The notes: generated by a model not told the origin, from the letters alone. A stretch of 64,000 nucleotides of DNA from Croceivirga sp. (GCA_028284285.1 JANQSA010000004.1:20146-84145), one strand, 5' to 3'. Positions 35,882 through 46,556 are shown, numbered from the stretch's first letter. Numbers and translations are program-made.

Positions 35882-35909
35882 TTGGTTTAATCCTGGCAGA
35901 TTACATTTG
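35882..35909 (+). promoter_or_regulatory. glmS promoter TTG-N17-TACATTTG
   Basis: TTG at 35882-35884 and TACATTTG at 35902-35909, a full match in both elements and spacing. The leader to the ATG at 35956 is about 42 nt; no glmS ribozyme-like structure is visible. Confidence 0.65.
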
Positions 35910-35955
35910 CAGCAAGTGACTAAAAGCTTCAATTGCCAAAAACTAACACGTAATT

Positions 35956-37803
35956 ATGTGTGGAATAGTAGCATACATGGGAAATAAGGATGCCTATCCC
36001 ATAATAATAAAAGGCCTTCAGCGATTGGAATACAGGGGGTATGATAGTGCCGGAGTTGTACTTTATGATGGCCAGGATGTCCATTTATCAAAAACTAAAG
36101 GAAAAGTAGAAGATCTGAAAAACAAGGCAGAAGCCAGTATTAACACCGTTGGGAAATTAGGTTTAGGCCATACCCGTTGGGCAACTCACGGAATTCCCAA
36201 TGACATTAATTCGCATCCTCACTATTCCAATTCCGGAGATTTGGTAATTATCCACAATGGGATCATAGAAAACTATGAGACATTAAAAAAGGCCTTACAG
36301 GAACGCGGTTATGTTTTCGAATCCGACACGGACACGGAGGTATTGGTAAACCTTATAGAAGAGGTCAAGAAAAAGGAAGGAGTTAAATTGGGAAAAGCTG
36401 TACAAATTGCACTGAATCAAGTGGTAGGAGCTTATGCCATTGCTGTTTTTGATAAAACCAAACCGGATGAGATTGTAGTGGCTAAATTGGGAAGTCCCCT
36501 GGCCATCGGGATTGGAGAAGATGAGTATTTTATCGCTTCTGATGCTTCACCCTTTATCGAATTCACAAATAATGCAGTGTATCTGGAAGATGAAGAAATG
36601 GCTATTGTTCGAAGGGGGAAGGAAATCAAACTCAGAAAGATTAAAGATGATGCTATTGCCTATCCTACCATACAGGAACTCCAATTGAATATTGAAGAGA
36701 TTGAGAAAGGGGGGTATGACCATTTTATGCTTAAGGAAATCTATGAGCAGCCCAGAGCTATTATGGATACCTATAGAGGACGCCTACGAACGGAACAGGG
36801 GATTATCAAAATGGCAGGGATTGACCAAAACCTGGACAAGTTCTTAAACGCCAATAGAATAATTATTGTTGCTTGTGGTACTTCGTGGCATGCAGGTTTG
36901 GTTGCAGAGTACACTTTTGAAGACCTGGCCAGGATTCCTGTTGAGGTAGAATATGCTTCGGAATTTCGCTACCGCAACCCCGTGATCACTGAAAATGACG
37001 TTCTGATTGCTATTTCGCAATCCGGAGAGACAGCAGATACCTTGGCTGCCATAAAAATGGCCAAAGAAAAAGGGGCATTCGTTTTTGGCGTCTGCAACGT
37101 GGTAGGGTCCTCCATAGCCCGGGAAACCCATGCTGGAGCATATACCCATGCCGGGCCGGAAATTGGGGTAGCCTCCACCAAAGCCTTTACCACTCAAATA
37201 ACTATTCTAACTATGATCGCGTTGAAACTGGCAAAAGAAAAAGGTGTTTTTTCAGAATCCAGATTTCACGAATATCTGACAGAATTGGAAGCAATTCCAC
37301 CTAAAGTGGAAAAAGCGCTGGAGTCCAATGTCCTGATAGAACAAATTGCGGAGGTTTATAAAGACTCTGCAAATTGTCTGTATTTGGGTAGGGGGTATAA
37401 CTTTCCGGTTGCTCTGGAAGGGGCGCTAAAGCTAAAGGAAATAAGTTACATCCATGCGGAGGGGTATCCCGCAGCGGAGATGAAACACGGCCCTATCGCG
37501 TTAATAGACGATCAAATGCCTGTTGTGGTAATAGCCACTAGAAAAGGGCATTATGAAAAGGTAATCAGTAATATCCAGGAAATAAAATCCAGGCATGGAA
37601 AAATCATTGCGGTTGTTTTTGAAGGAGACGAAATGGTACAGGCACTGGCCGATCATGTCATTGAAGTGCCGGAAACCATTGAACCCTTATCGCCGCTTTT
37701 GACTACGATTCCCCTACAGTTGCTTTCGTATCATATTGCACTGATGCGAGGCTGTAATGTAGATCAACCAAGAAATCTGGCGAAATCCGTTACTGTAGAG
37801 TAA
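35956..37803 (+). CDS. glmS: Glutamine--fructose-6-phosphate aminotransferase
   Basis: A 615-residue enzyme that converts fructose 6-phosphate and glutamine to glucosamine 6-phosphate, the first committed step to peptidoglycan and LPS amino sugars. The N-terminal nucleophile is Cys2 (MCGIVAYMG), exposed after Met removal. The glutaminase domain spans ~1-240 (GHTRWATHG, HNGIIENYE), followed by two SIS domains; CGTSWHAG is at about 308-315 and SQSGETADT at about 354-362. The C-terminus PRNLAKSVTVE is canonical. It has its own full promoter and a terminator, so it is probably a single-gene unit despite its position after DUF4270. Confidence 0.97.
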   Translation: MCGIVAYMGNKDAYPIIIKGLQRLEYRGYDSAGVVLYDGQDVHLSKTKGKVEDLKNKAEASINTVGKLGLGHTRWATHGIPNDINSHPHYSNSGDLVIIHNGIIENYETLKKALQERGYVFESDTDTEVLVNLIEEVKKKEGVKLGKAVQIALNQVVGAYAIAVFDKTKPDEIVVAKLGSPLAIGIGEDEYFIASDASPFIEFTNNAVYLEDEEMAIVRRGKEIKLRKIKDDAIAYPTIQELQLNIEEIEKGGYDHFMLKEIYEQPRAIMDTYRGRLRTEQGIIKMAGIDQNLDKFLNANRIIIVACGTSWHAGLVAEYTFEDLARIPVEVEYASEFRYRNPVITENDVLIAISQSGETADTLAAIKMAKEKGAFVFGVCNVVGSSIARETHAGAYTHAGPEIGVASTKAFTTQITILTMIALKLAKEKGVFSESRFHEYLTELEAIPPKVEKALESNVLIEQIAEVYKDSANCLYLGRGYNFPVALEGALKLKEISYIHAEGYPAAEMKHGPIALIDDQMPVVVIATRKGHYEKVISNIQEIKSRHGKIIAVVFEGDEMVQALADHVIEVPETIEPLSPLLTTIPLQLLSYHIALMRGCNVDQPRNLAKSVTVE

Positions 37804-37834
37804 CTAAATGACAATGTAGTATTTAACAAATAAG

Positions 37835-37857
37835 CCGCCATTTTGGCGGTTTTTTTG
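37835..37857 (+). terminator. Intrinsic terminator of glmS
   Basis: Stem CCGCCA / TGGCGG with a TTT loop, followed by seven T residues; the flanking AACAAA / TTTGTT may lengthen the stem. Confidence 0.85.
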
Positions 37858-37898
37858 TTAAATCGCTAATTATTTCCCGATATCTTTAAGAAAAAAGT

Positions 37899-37914
37899 AT
37901 TATGCATGCATAAT
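37899..37914. promoter_or_regulatory. Palindromic operator candidate ATTATGCATGCATAAT
   Basis: A perfect 16-bp palindrome about 100 bp upstream of the TonB receptor start. It differs by one base from the 16-mer at 1876-1891, and no other intergenic copy was seen in the window. Confidence 0.5.
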
Positions 37915-38011
37915 TTTTTTTGTTTTTTATGGAAAAAAGGGTAAAAAAATGTATCTTCCCCCCCAATAATTAACGCCGATTTAAAACTAACTTAACACAA
38001 ATTCTTTTCGA

Positions 38012-40747
38012 ATGAAAAAGGTCTTTTTGGCGGTTGCCCTCCTGGTAGGTGTTACCGTTTTAGCTCAAACCACTATTACGGGTACGGTTGTGGATGAGAA
38101 CAATGTTCCTGTTCCAGGGGCAAACGTTGTTGTTGTGGGAACAACACAAGGGGCGGTAGCTGATTTTGATGGAAATTTTACTTTGAATACCTCAGAGACC
38201 CCTCCTTTTCAAATTAGGGTAACCAGTGTAGGGTACTCTGAACTAGTGGTTGATGTGGCAGATGCTCTTCAGCCATTGACCATCACTTTAGCAGAGGCGT
38301 CCACCATATTAGATGAGATCGTGATCTCAGCATCACGTACTCCGGAGCGTATTTTTGAATCCCCGGTTTCGGTGGAACGTTTTGGAATAAGGGATATTCA
38401 AAACACTACAGCGGAATCATTCTACGGAGGACTACAAAACCTGAAAGGGGTTGATATCAACACCAACAGTTTAACGTTTCAATCCATCAATACCAGGGGA
38501 TTTGCAACTTTCGCCAACGTACGTTTCCTGCAATTAGTAGATGGCATGGATAATACCGCACCGGGTTTAAACTTTGTTTTAGGGAACTTGGTGGGAATGA
38601 ATGAATTGGATGTACAAAGCGTGGAAATTCTACCAGGGGCATCTTCAGCCTTGTACGGTGCGAATGCATTTAACGGGATCCTGTTTATGCAGAGTAAAAG
38701 CCCTTTCGATTTTCAGGGAATAAGCTCCTATTTTAAAACGGGGATAACCTCACAGGAGGCTGCAGGAGACAATGCGTATTATGATGTTGGTATTAGAGCA
38801 GCTCATGCCTTTAGTGATAAGTTTGCAATTAAGGCTAACTTCTCTTTTTTACAGGGTGAAGATTGGCACGCAACACGGGAGGATGATGTGGATATTCCGG
38901 GGGCTGACCGTTCAAACCCTGCGTACAATGGATTGAATGTATACGGTGATGAAGTAAGTTTAAATTTGGATAGTCAGTTGGGACTTCCAAGCGGAACAAT
39001 TGGAACTGTTTCCAGGACCGGATACAATGAACGGGATTTGACCAATTATAATGCTCAAAGTGTAAAGGCAGATTGGGCTTTGCACTACCGCCCGTTCGGG
39101 GATGACCTGGAATTGATTTATAATGGTCGTATCGGTCGCGGTAATACCATTTATCAAGGGATTAACCGGTATGCAGTTCAAGGATTTAAAATGCAGCAAC
39201 ATAAACTGGAATTGAGGAATGATAATTTCTTTATCCGTGGATATATTGTAGCAGAGAATTCAGGAGATGCGTATGATACCAGATTTACCGGGATCAATAT
39301 CAACAGAAGATGGAAATCGGACACTGATTGGTTCACAGAATATGCAGGCACTTATTTGGTTTCCAGAAATAGCGGTCTATCAGAGCAACAGGCTCATGAT
39401 CAAGCCAGATCTGTTGCCGATACCGGAAGGTTCGTACCTGGCACTCCGGAATTTCAAAACGCTTTTAATAGTGTGACTTCCGATGGTGATTTAACCACAG
39501 GGTCTCGATTTATTGACAATACCAAGTTTCGACATGTCAATGGAAATTACAATCTGGCGCATTTAATAAATGATTGGGCAGACATACAGGTAGGTGGATC
39601 CTTCAGGGAATATGAATTGAATTCCCAGGGAACCATATTTACAGATATTGATGGCCCTATCACCTATAGCGAATATGGTGCTTATGCCCAATTCCAAAAA
39701 AAGGTACTGGACGACCGTTTAAAAATAACGGCATCCGGGAGATATGATAAGAATGAGTTCTTTGACGGGTTTTTCTCTCCAAGAGCAGCCTTGGGCATTA
39801 CCTTGGGTACAAAGCGCAATCACAATATTAGGCTCTCTGTACAGCAAGGGTTTAGAAACCCTACCACACAAGACCTTTTTATAGGCCTTAATTCCGGAAG
39901 AGCTGTACTTGTTGGATCAGCACCGGATAATCTGGATCGGGATGTACGAACATTTGATTTAAGTCCACAAGGGCAGACCATAACCGGTAATACTACTGCA
40001 CAAGTAATAGGGAGGGCTGCCTATGAAAACGCCTTTGACGCACTTGCTTTAGAGGCAGGGTCATTTGAGGCCATAGAAACCCCAATAGTTCAGCCAGAAG
40101 AAATCACTGCTTATGAAGTGGGGTATCGTGCCCAACTCGGTAAATTTTCCATAGATATGAGCGGGTATTACAACAGCTATTCTAATTTTATTTCCGGTGG
40201 ATTTGTAGAAGTTCCATTTTATGGGAACGTTTTTGGTACTGAACAAGAGCAAGAATTGGCACAACAGGCTGTTGTTAATGAAGATAGCCAAACCTATCAA
40301 ACCTATACCAATTCTCCCGAGGAAATCAATGCGTATGGCGCTAACATAGGTGTGGACACAAAAATTGGCGGCTTTGATCTTGGGGTCAACTATACCTATA
40401 CTCTTCTTGAAGATGCGGATGAGTTAAGAGCCAGAGGTATCCGAACGAATTTCAATACTCCGGAACATAGATTTAAAGCTTCATTTGGGCATACCCAATT
40501 ATTTAAAAACTTTGGTTTTGGGGTAAATTATCGATGGAGTGACAGTTATTTTTGGGAGGCTACCTTCGAGGATGGGGATATTCCCTCATTTAATGTTGTT
40601 GATGCCCAAATCAACTATGCGGTACCCAGTATAAAATCTGTTTTCAAAGCAGGAGGTTCCAATATCCTTAATGAGGAATATGTTACCGCTTTCGGGACAG
40701 GGAATATCGGAGCTATTTATTACATCTCCTGGGCTATAAATCCTTGA
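38012..40747 (+). CDS. TonB-dependent receptor with carboxypeptidase-like domain
   Basis: A 911-residue outer membrane receptor. Residues 1-18 are a signal peptide ending at LAQ; ~20-105 are a carboxypeptidase-regulatory-like domain (ITGTVVDENNVPVPGANVVV); the plug follows (EIVISASRTPERIFESPVSVER, then VEILPGASSALYGANAFNG at about 210-228); and the barrel fills the rest. There is no SusD-like gene beside it, so it is not a classical SusC. The substrate is unknown. It is a single-gene unit between two terminators, with a rare 16-bp palindrome about 100 bp upstream that it shares with the thioesterase/monooxygenase pair, hinting at co-regulation and perhaps a lipid-like ligand (inference). Confidence 0.88.
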   Translation: MKKVFLAVALLVGVTVLAQTTITGTVVDENNVPVPGANVVVVGTTQGAVADFDGNFTLNTSETPPFQIRVTSVGYSELVVDVADALQPLTITLAEASTILDEIVISASRTPERIFESPVSVERFGIRDIQNTTAESFYGGLQNLKGVDINTNSLTFQSINTRGFATFANVRFLQLVDGMDNTAPGLNFVLGNLVGMNELDVQSVEILPGASSALYGANAFNGILFMQSKSPFDFQGISSYFKTGITSQEAAGDNAYYDVGIRAAHAFSDKFAIKANFSFLQGEDWHATREDDVDIPGADRSNPAYNGLNVYGDEVSLNLDSQLGLPSGTIGTVSRTGYNERDLTNYNAQSVKADWALHYRPFGDDLELIYNGRIGRGNTIYQGINRYAVQGFKMQQHKLELRNDNFFIRGYIVAENSGDAYDTRFTGININRRWKSDTDWFTEYAGTYLVSRNSGLSEQQAHDQARSVADTGRFVPGTPEFQNAFNSVTSDGDLTTGSRFIDNTKFRHVNGNYNLAHLINDWADIQVGGSFREYELNSQGTIFTDIDGPITYSEYGAYAQFQKKVLDDRLKITASGRYDKNEFFDGFFSPRAALGITLGTKRNHNIRLSVQQGFRNPTTQDLFIGLNSGRAVLVGSAPDNLDRDVRTFDLSPQGQTITGNTTAQVIGRAAYENAFDALALEAGSFEAIETPIVQPEEITAYEVGYRAQLGKFSIDMSGYYNSYSNFISGGFVEVPFYGNVFGTEQEQELAQQAVVNEDSQTYQTYTNSPEEINAYGANIGVDTKIGGFDLGVNYTYTLLEDADELRARGIRTNFNTPEHRFKASFGHTQLFKNFGFGVNYRWSDSYFWEATFEDGDIPSFNVVDAQINYAVPSIKSVFKAGGSNILNEEYVTAFGTGNIGAIYYISWAINP

Positions 40748-40765
40748 TTTTTTTAAAAAGAAAAT

Positions 40766-40796
40766 AAAAAAGGCACCTTTTTCGGTGCCTTTTTTT
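40766..40796 (+). terminator. Intrinsic terminator of the TonB receptor gene
   Basis: Stem AAAAAGGCACC / GGTGCCTTTTT with a 6-nt loop and a run of T residues. Confidence 0.9.
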
Positions 40797-40845
40797 GTGA
40801 AAGAAAAAAAGGAAGTTCTGGTTTCTTTTAACGAATGTAAAAGCC

Positions 40846-40853
40846 TATCTTTG
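40846..40853 (+). promoter_or_regulatory. -7 element TATCTTTG for atpD
   Basis: Exact TAnnTTTG match 61 nt before the atpD ATG; the leader is about 57 nt. Confidence 0.6.
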
Positions 40854-40902
40854 CGCCCGAAAAAATAGCCTTTATCCCCTTTAGGGAAAGCATAATCACT
40901 GA

Positions 40903-42423
<1,521 letters not shown>

Positions 42424-42508
42424 CCCGGCAAGCCTTGTAATTTCTCTGTAGTTAAAGGGTTATCGTCCGGGCTGGAATTTGGTTTTGTAATTTGAGGTTT
42501 TAAAAATT

Positions 42509-42787
42509 ATGTATTTAGAAATAGTATCCCCGGAAGCAACTTTGTTCTCAGGAGAGGTGGATTCCGTAACAGTCCCTGGGGTCAATGGCGAATTTCAAAT
42601 GTTACAAGACCACGCCCCCATTGTTTCCTTGTTACAGGAAGGTATGGTAAAGTTTAAAGGAGCGATAACGATTGAAGAGGAATTCCAGCATAAATTTGAG
42701 ACAGGCGTTGCGGGAGAACAGGTGTTGGCCATAGCCAGCGGCACTGTGGAGATGAAAGACAATAAAGTTATAGTACTCGCAGATTGA
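42509..42787 (+). CDS. atpC: F1F0 ATP synthase subunit epsilon, short form
   Basis: A 92-residue epsilon subunit consisting only of the N-terminal beta-sandwich (MYLEIVSPEATLFSGEVDSVTVPGVNGEF, then LQDHAPIVSLL). E. coli epsilon has about 138 residues; the C-terminal helical hairpin, which can inhibit ATP hydrolysis, is absent. The frame ends in a clean stop with no obvious remnant of the helices after it, so the short form is native rather than broken. It is in an operon with atpD. Regulation of reverse ATPase activity must therefore differ from that in E. coli; short epsilon is known in other Bacteroidota. Confidence 0.93.
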   Translation: MYLEIVSPEATLFSGEVDSVTVPGVNGEFQMLQDHAPIVSLLQEGMVKFKGAITIEEEFQHKFETGVAGEQVLAIASGTVEMKDNKVIVLAD

Positions 42788-42805
42788 GTTCCGTTATTTT
42801 CAATG

Positions 42806-43354
42806 CTATGATTTTGGTTTCTTGATTTCCAGGAGAACCAAAGACCATTCCCTACCCTTTTTCATATATCTTTTCAACTCGCAAAAACCAATGGCTGTAT
42901 GTGCTTGTAGCGAGCGAATGTTGCTGGTATCTACTTCTGTGATGATCCTGGTAAAAGAGGGAGCTAAAAATTCTTGCATTTTTCCATAGAGTTTTCTGAA
43001 AATACCTAAACCTCTATACGTTTTTGCTATACATATCTGTCCCATTACCATACAATCTGAAGTTACCTCAACCACTTTGTTTATTTCTGAAAACATAGGG
43101 CGGAGGAGTTCTATTTCATCTGCAAATCTGGGATGCATAGAAAGCGCATATCCTATTACCTTGTTGTGATGTACGGCAATGGTATGTGGGAATACATCAT
43201 TCATCTTCTTTAACAGGTCAAAAGTGTGGGTCACAGTCAAAAACCCTTGGGTACGCAGTTCTTCTTTTGTAAGATTTTTGGGAAGATTTTCTTGTTGGAG
43301 GGTTAGAATTTGTTGTAACTCCCCATCACTGTTTGTCTGCTTGTATCGGATCAT
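42806..43354 (-). CDS. GNAT family N-acetyltransferase
   Basis: A 182-residue acetyltransferase of unknown substrate. The acetyl-CoA-binding motif A is MGQICIAKTYRGLGIFRKLYGKM (about residues 105-127), with the R/Q-x-x-G-x-G/A variant YRGLGIF; motif B follows in ITEVDTSNIRSLQAHTAIGF. There is no signal peptide. It is convergent with atpC, and its start is 26 bp from bioF on the other strand, so it may share a promoter region with the biotin operon but is not part of it. Possible targets include an amino acid or small amine. Confidence 0.82.
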   Translation of the reverse strand: MIRYKQTNSDGELQQILTLQQENLPKNLTKEELRTQGFLTVTHTFDLLKKMNDVFPHTIAVHHNKVIGYALSMHPRFADEIELLRPMFSEINKVVEVTSDCMVMGQICIAKTYRGLGIFRKLYGKMQEFLAPSFTRIITEVDTSNIRSLQAHTAIGFCELKRYMKKGREWSLVLLEIKKPKS

Positions 43355-43368
43355 ATACGTAAAGGTAT

Positions 43369-43376
43369 TACATTTG
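43369..43376 (+). promoter_or_regulatory. -7 element TACATTTG, 4 nt before the bioF ATG
   Basis: Exact TAnnTTTG match; ATG at 43381 follows after 4 nt, predicting a leaderless transcript for the biotin operon. It overlaps the 5' flank of the divergent acetyltransferase gene. Confidence 0.6.
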
Positions 43377-43380
43377 GCTA

Positions 43381-44535
43381 ATGATGGAATTTCCTGAAAA
43401 ACTCCAAAAAAAATTGGAAGTAAATCAAGCTAAAGGCAGGCTACGTATGCTTCCCACCAACCAAGACCAGGTAGACTTTTCGTCTAATGATTACTTAGGC
43501 TTTGCGAATGATCAGCTTTTGCAGAAACGAGCCGAAATTCTTTTTCAAACACAAACTGGGATTAAAAACGGGGCTTCAGGTTCCCGGTTACTTTCCGGAA
43601 ACCATCCCCTGTATCAGGAACTGGAAAAAGTTTTAGCAGAGTATCATGGTTATGAGACAGCTCTTGTATTTAACTCAGGATATGATGCCAATATTGGTTT
43701 TTTTTCGGCAGTACCACAGCGCGGCGATATCATTTTTTATGACGAATTGGTCCATGCCAGTATCCGTGATGGTATTCGCATGGGTAGTGCCAAAGCCTAT
43801 AAGTTTAAACACAATGACCTGAACGATTTACAGGACGGTATTAAAAGGATTAAGACACACCAGGATGAATATGGTGAAATCTATATCGTAACCGAAAGTG
43901 TATTTTCAATGGATGGGGATTCCCCGGATCTATTGAAATTATTGATGTACTGCAAGAAGAACAGGATTTACCCCATAATTGATGAGGCCCACGCCGTGGG
44001 AGTCTTTGGAAAGGGTTTGGTACATCAAATAGGGTTACAACATTTGGTTTTTGCCAGTGTGATCACTTTTGGGAAGGCCCTGGGATGTCATGGGGCTGCG
44101 GTTTTGGGAAGTGTATCTCTAAAAACGTATCTGATCAACTTTTCCCGAAGTTTAATATATACCACAGCGCTACCTCCCCATACCCTGGCAACAATTCTAA
44201 TGGGGTATGAACATTTACAAACCGAGGCAGGTGAAGCGGCCCGGCAACTACTATTGAGTAACATTTACTATTTTAACTCCCGGTTAAACAAATTACAACT
44301 TCAAAATATATTTTTAAAAAGTGATTCGGCTATTCAGGTAGCTGTTCTGGGAGATGTAAAACGAGTGAAAGAGTGTTCAAAAAAGTTGAGATCCAAGGGG
44401 TTTGACATCAGACCTATCCTATACCCAACGGTTCCTGAGGGAAAAGAGCGATTGAGAATATGTATCCATAGTTTTAATACCCATGGCGAAATGGATCAAA
44501 TACTTAAAATAATTGCGGAAAGTAACCATGGGTAA
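43381..44535 (+). CDS. bioF: 8-amino-7-oxononanoate synthase
   Basis: A 384-residue PLP enzyme of the alpha-oxoamine synthase family; in the biotin pathway it condenses pimeloyl-ACP (or -CoA) with alanine to give KAPA. The motifs are FSSNDYLGFAND (about residues 32-43), GASGSRLLSGNHPLYQELE (about 63-81), DEAHAVGVFG (about 201-210) and the PLP lysine in ITFGKALGCHGA (about 229-240). Context with bioD, bioA and bioB makes BioF more likely than a serine or glycine acyltransferase. Two ATGs occur in tandem at 43381 and 43384. It overlaps the DUF2007 gene by 8 bp, so translation is coupled. Confidence 0.93.
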   Translation: MMEFPEKLQKKLEVNQAKGRLRMLPTNQDQVDFSSNDYLGFANDQLLQKRAEILFQTQTGIKNGASGSRLLSGNHPLYQELEKVLAEYHGYETALVFNSGYDANIGFFSAVPQRGDIIFYDELVHASIRDGIRMGSAKAYKFKHNDLNDLQDGIKRIKTHQDEYGEIYIVTESVFSMDGDSPDLLKLLMYCKKNRIYPIIDEAHAVGVFGKGLVHQIGLQHLVFASVITFGKALGCHGAAVLGSVSLKTYLINFSRSLIYTTALPPHTLATILMGYEHLQTEAGEAARQLLLSNIYYFNSRLNKLQLQNIFLKSDSAIQVAVLGDVKRVKECSKKLRSKGFDIRPILYPTVPEGKERLRICIHSFNTHGEMDQILKIIAESNHG

Positions 44536-44914
44536 GGATTGGATAGTTCTGGGAAGTTTTGAATTTCTGGCCGATGTTCAGGTGATAAAAGGGCGATTGG
44601 AATCTGAGGGGATAGAAACCCGTTTAAAGGATGATAATACAGTTAGTGTTGAACCCTTTGCCAGTAATGCACTGGGAGGAATAAAGCTTCTGGTACATAA
44701 GGAAGACGAGGAAGTAGCCAGAGGCATTTATGATGCTATTCGTAATTACGCTACGGATAGCGATGGCAATCTTATTGTATGCCCTATATGTGGAGCCCAG
44801 AAAAGTGAGGTGTATTATGCCAGAAATACGCTGTTGTTCAAATTGTTTCCTTTCCTGGAACCCAAAAAGTACAAATGCAATAATTGTAACTTCTTAACAA
44901 AAGCAAATAGATGA
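44528..44914 (+). CDS. DUF2007 protein with zinc ribbon
   Basis: A 128-residue protein. Residues ~1-75 match DUF2007, a signal-transducing-like ferredoxin-fold domain (WIVLGSFEFLADVQVIKGRLESEGIE... LGGIKLLVHKEDEEVAR). The C-terminal part has two Cys pairs, CPICG and CNNC, forming a treble-clef or zinc-ribbon-like site. The start at 44528 overlaps the end of bioF by 8 bp, and its stop overlaps the bioD start by 4 bp (ATGA), so it is tightly embedded in the biotin operon. Role unknown; regulation or metal chaperoning near a metal-dependent pathway would be guesswork. Confidence 0.75.
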   Translation: MGKDWIVLGSFEFLADVQVIKGRLESEGIETRLKDDNTVSVEPFASNALGGIKLLVHKEDEEVARGIYDAIRNYATDSDGNLIVCPICGAQKSEVYYARNTLLFKLFPFLEPKKYKCNNCNFLTKANR

Positions 44915-45525
44915 AGATTTTTGTGACAGGTATTTCTACGGAAGTGGGCAAGACCATTGCCTCTGCTATTTTAGTGGAAGCCTTGAAAGCAGACTACTGG
45001 AAACCCATACAATCGGGGGATTTAGCGTATTCCGACGGTGACAAAGTCAAAGAATTGATTTCCAATGAAAAGACCGTAGTCCATAAGAACAGCTACGCTT
45101 TACATACGCCTATGAGTCCACATGCAGCAGCGGCTATTGATGGTGTGGCCATTGATATTCGGAAAATAAAAGAACCTGAAACGGACAACCACCTGATCGT
45201 AGAAGGGGCAGGAGGGCTCCTGGTACCACTAAATGATACCGATACCATTCTGGATCTGATCCAACCGGATCACAAGGTGGTGGTGGTATCCAGGCATTAT
45301 TTGGGGAGTATTAACCATTCCCTTCTGACCATTCGGGAATTGCAGGCGAGAGGATGTACAACAGGCATCGTTTTTAGTGGCAATGAACACCCTACAACAG
45401 AAAGCATCATTCTAAAGAAAACCGGAATTCCAATGTTGGGTAGAATTAATGAAGAACCCATATTCAATAAGGAGATCATACTTAGATATGCGGAAATATT
45501 TCAACCGAAATTGCTTTCTTTTTAA
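44911..45525 (+). CDS. bioD: Dethiobiotin synthetase
   Basis: A 204-residue ATP-dependent carboxylase that forms the ureido ring of dethiobiotin from DAPA and CO2. The P-loop is GISTEVGKTIAS (about residues 6-17), and VEGAGGLLVPL (about 98-108) is the conserved switch region. The length is near that of E. coli BioD (225). It is cytoplasmic. It starts in a 4-bp overlap with DUF2007 and is followed 23 bp later by a GT90-like gene. Together with bioF, bioA and bioB it provides the whole ring-building part of biotin synthesis. Confidence 0.95.
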   Translation: MKIFVTGISTEVGKTIASAILVEALKADYWKPIQSGDLAYSDGDKVKELISNEKTVVHKNSYALHTPMSPHAAAAIDGVAIDIRKIKEPETDNHLIVEGAGGLLVPLNDTDTILDLIQPDHKVVVVSRHYLGSINHSLLTIRELQARGCTTGIVFSGNEHPTTESIILKKTGIPMLGRINEEPIFNKEIILRYAEIFQPKLLSF

Positions 45526-45548
45526 TAAAGGCCTCTTAAACACCGCTA

Positions 45549-46526
45549 GTGCTTAGAAATCCTTGGACTCATAAAAACGTCAAGTTCTTTTATTATCTGA
45601 ACGGTTCCCTTGCCGAAATAGCAAAACGATTAGGGTGGCGGGGTTCGCTTGGGAAAGCACTGAAAAGCCTTAAAAAAAGTGATCCGGAAATAGTTCAACA
45701 AAGGATCAACTATTATTTTAAAATTCAGGACACCTTTTATCCGGAAGATGAGGCCTACAGCATTTCCAACCTTACACTCCCCCCTAAAAATAAAGCGTAC
45801 TACTTTGATTTAATAGCACATACAAAGTATTTCCCGCAACAGCTTAAACTTCACTACCAGTTTGGCGACATTACCAAGGTCCCTCAAACACCCACTTTGG
45901 TCAAAAGCAGACCTATCCTTGGAAATAACTCCAATGCAGTACTGTTCAAATTCAATCGCATCCGGCACTTTACCTTTACTAACGACAGAATTCCGTATCG
46001 GAAAAAGAAAGATATGCTAATAGGCAGATCTAACGTGAAGCAGGAACACAGGAGAGTATTCTTTCGAATGTATTTTGACCATCCTATGTGTGACCTGGGA
46101 CAAATAAATACAGGAACTTCGCATGATCACTGGTTCAAAAAAAAGATATCAATCAATGACCACCTTAAATATAAGTTTATACTCTGCCAGGAAGGCAATG
46201 ATGTAGCCAGTAACCTAAAGTGGGTCATGTCTTCCAATTCACTGGCTGTGATGCCACCCCCCAAATACGAAACCTGGTTCATGGAAGGAACATTACGGCC
46301 CAATGTGCATTATGTGGCTATTAAGGAAGATTACAGTGATTTGGAAGAGCGATTGCGCTATTACCTGGAACACGAATCTGAAGCTTTGGAGATCGTTAGA
46401 AATGCAAATGCTTATGTTCGTAAATTTCGAAATTCCAAATTGGAAAAAGCGCTGGGGGTATTGGTATTGGATAGGTATTTTTCAAAAAGTGGGCAGCTAA
46501 AATCACAATTTTCCGATTGGTGGTAA
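45549..46526 (+). CDS. Glycosyltransferase family 90 (CAP10/LPS A protein-like)
   Basis: A 325-residue protein. The region HDHWFKKKISINDHLKYKFILCQEGNDVASNLKWVMSSNSLAV (about residues 196-238) is the GT90 signature, and PPPKYETWFMEGTLRPNVHYVAIKEDYSDLEERLRYYLEH (about 239-278) continues it. Such enzymes transfer xylose or glucose in eukaryotes and are called lipopolysaccharide A proteins in bacteria. The start is a GTG at 45549, because a stop lies four codons upstream and no ATG fits. It is wedged between bioD and bioA on the same strand, 23 bp after bioD, although it has no evident biotin role. Substrate unknown. Confidence 0.75.
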   Translation: MLRNPWTHKNVKFFYYLNGSLAEIAKRLGWRGSLGKALKSLKKSDPEIVQQRINYYFKIQDTFYPEDEAYSISNLTLPPKNKAYYFDLIAHTKYFPQQLKLHYQFGDITKVPQTPTLVKSRPILGNNSNAVLFKFNRIRHFTFTNDRIPYRKKKDMLIGRSNVKQEHRRVFFRMYFDHPMCDLGQINTGTSHDHWFKKKISINDHLKYKFILCQEGNDVASNLKWVMSSNSLAVMPPPKYETWFMEGTLRPNVHYVAIKEDYSDLEERLRYYLEHESEALEIVRNANAYVRKFRNSKLEKALGVLVLDRYFSKSGQLKSQFSDWW

Positions 46527-46556
46527 GACAAGGAAGGATATCTGACGGTTAACCCT

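Noticed and set aside
35910..35955. A glmS ribozyme in the glmS leader
   Set aside because: The leader is only about 42 nt and shows no pseudoknotted ribozyme pattern; this regulation is typical of Firmicutes.
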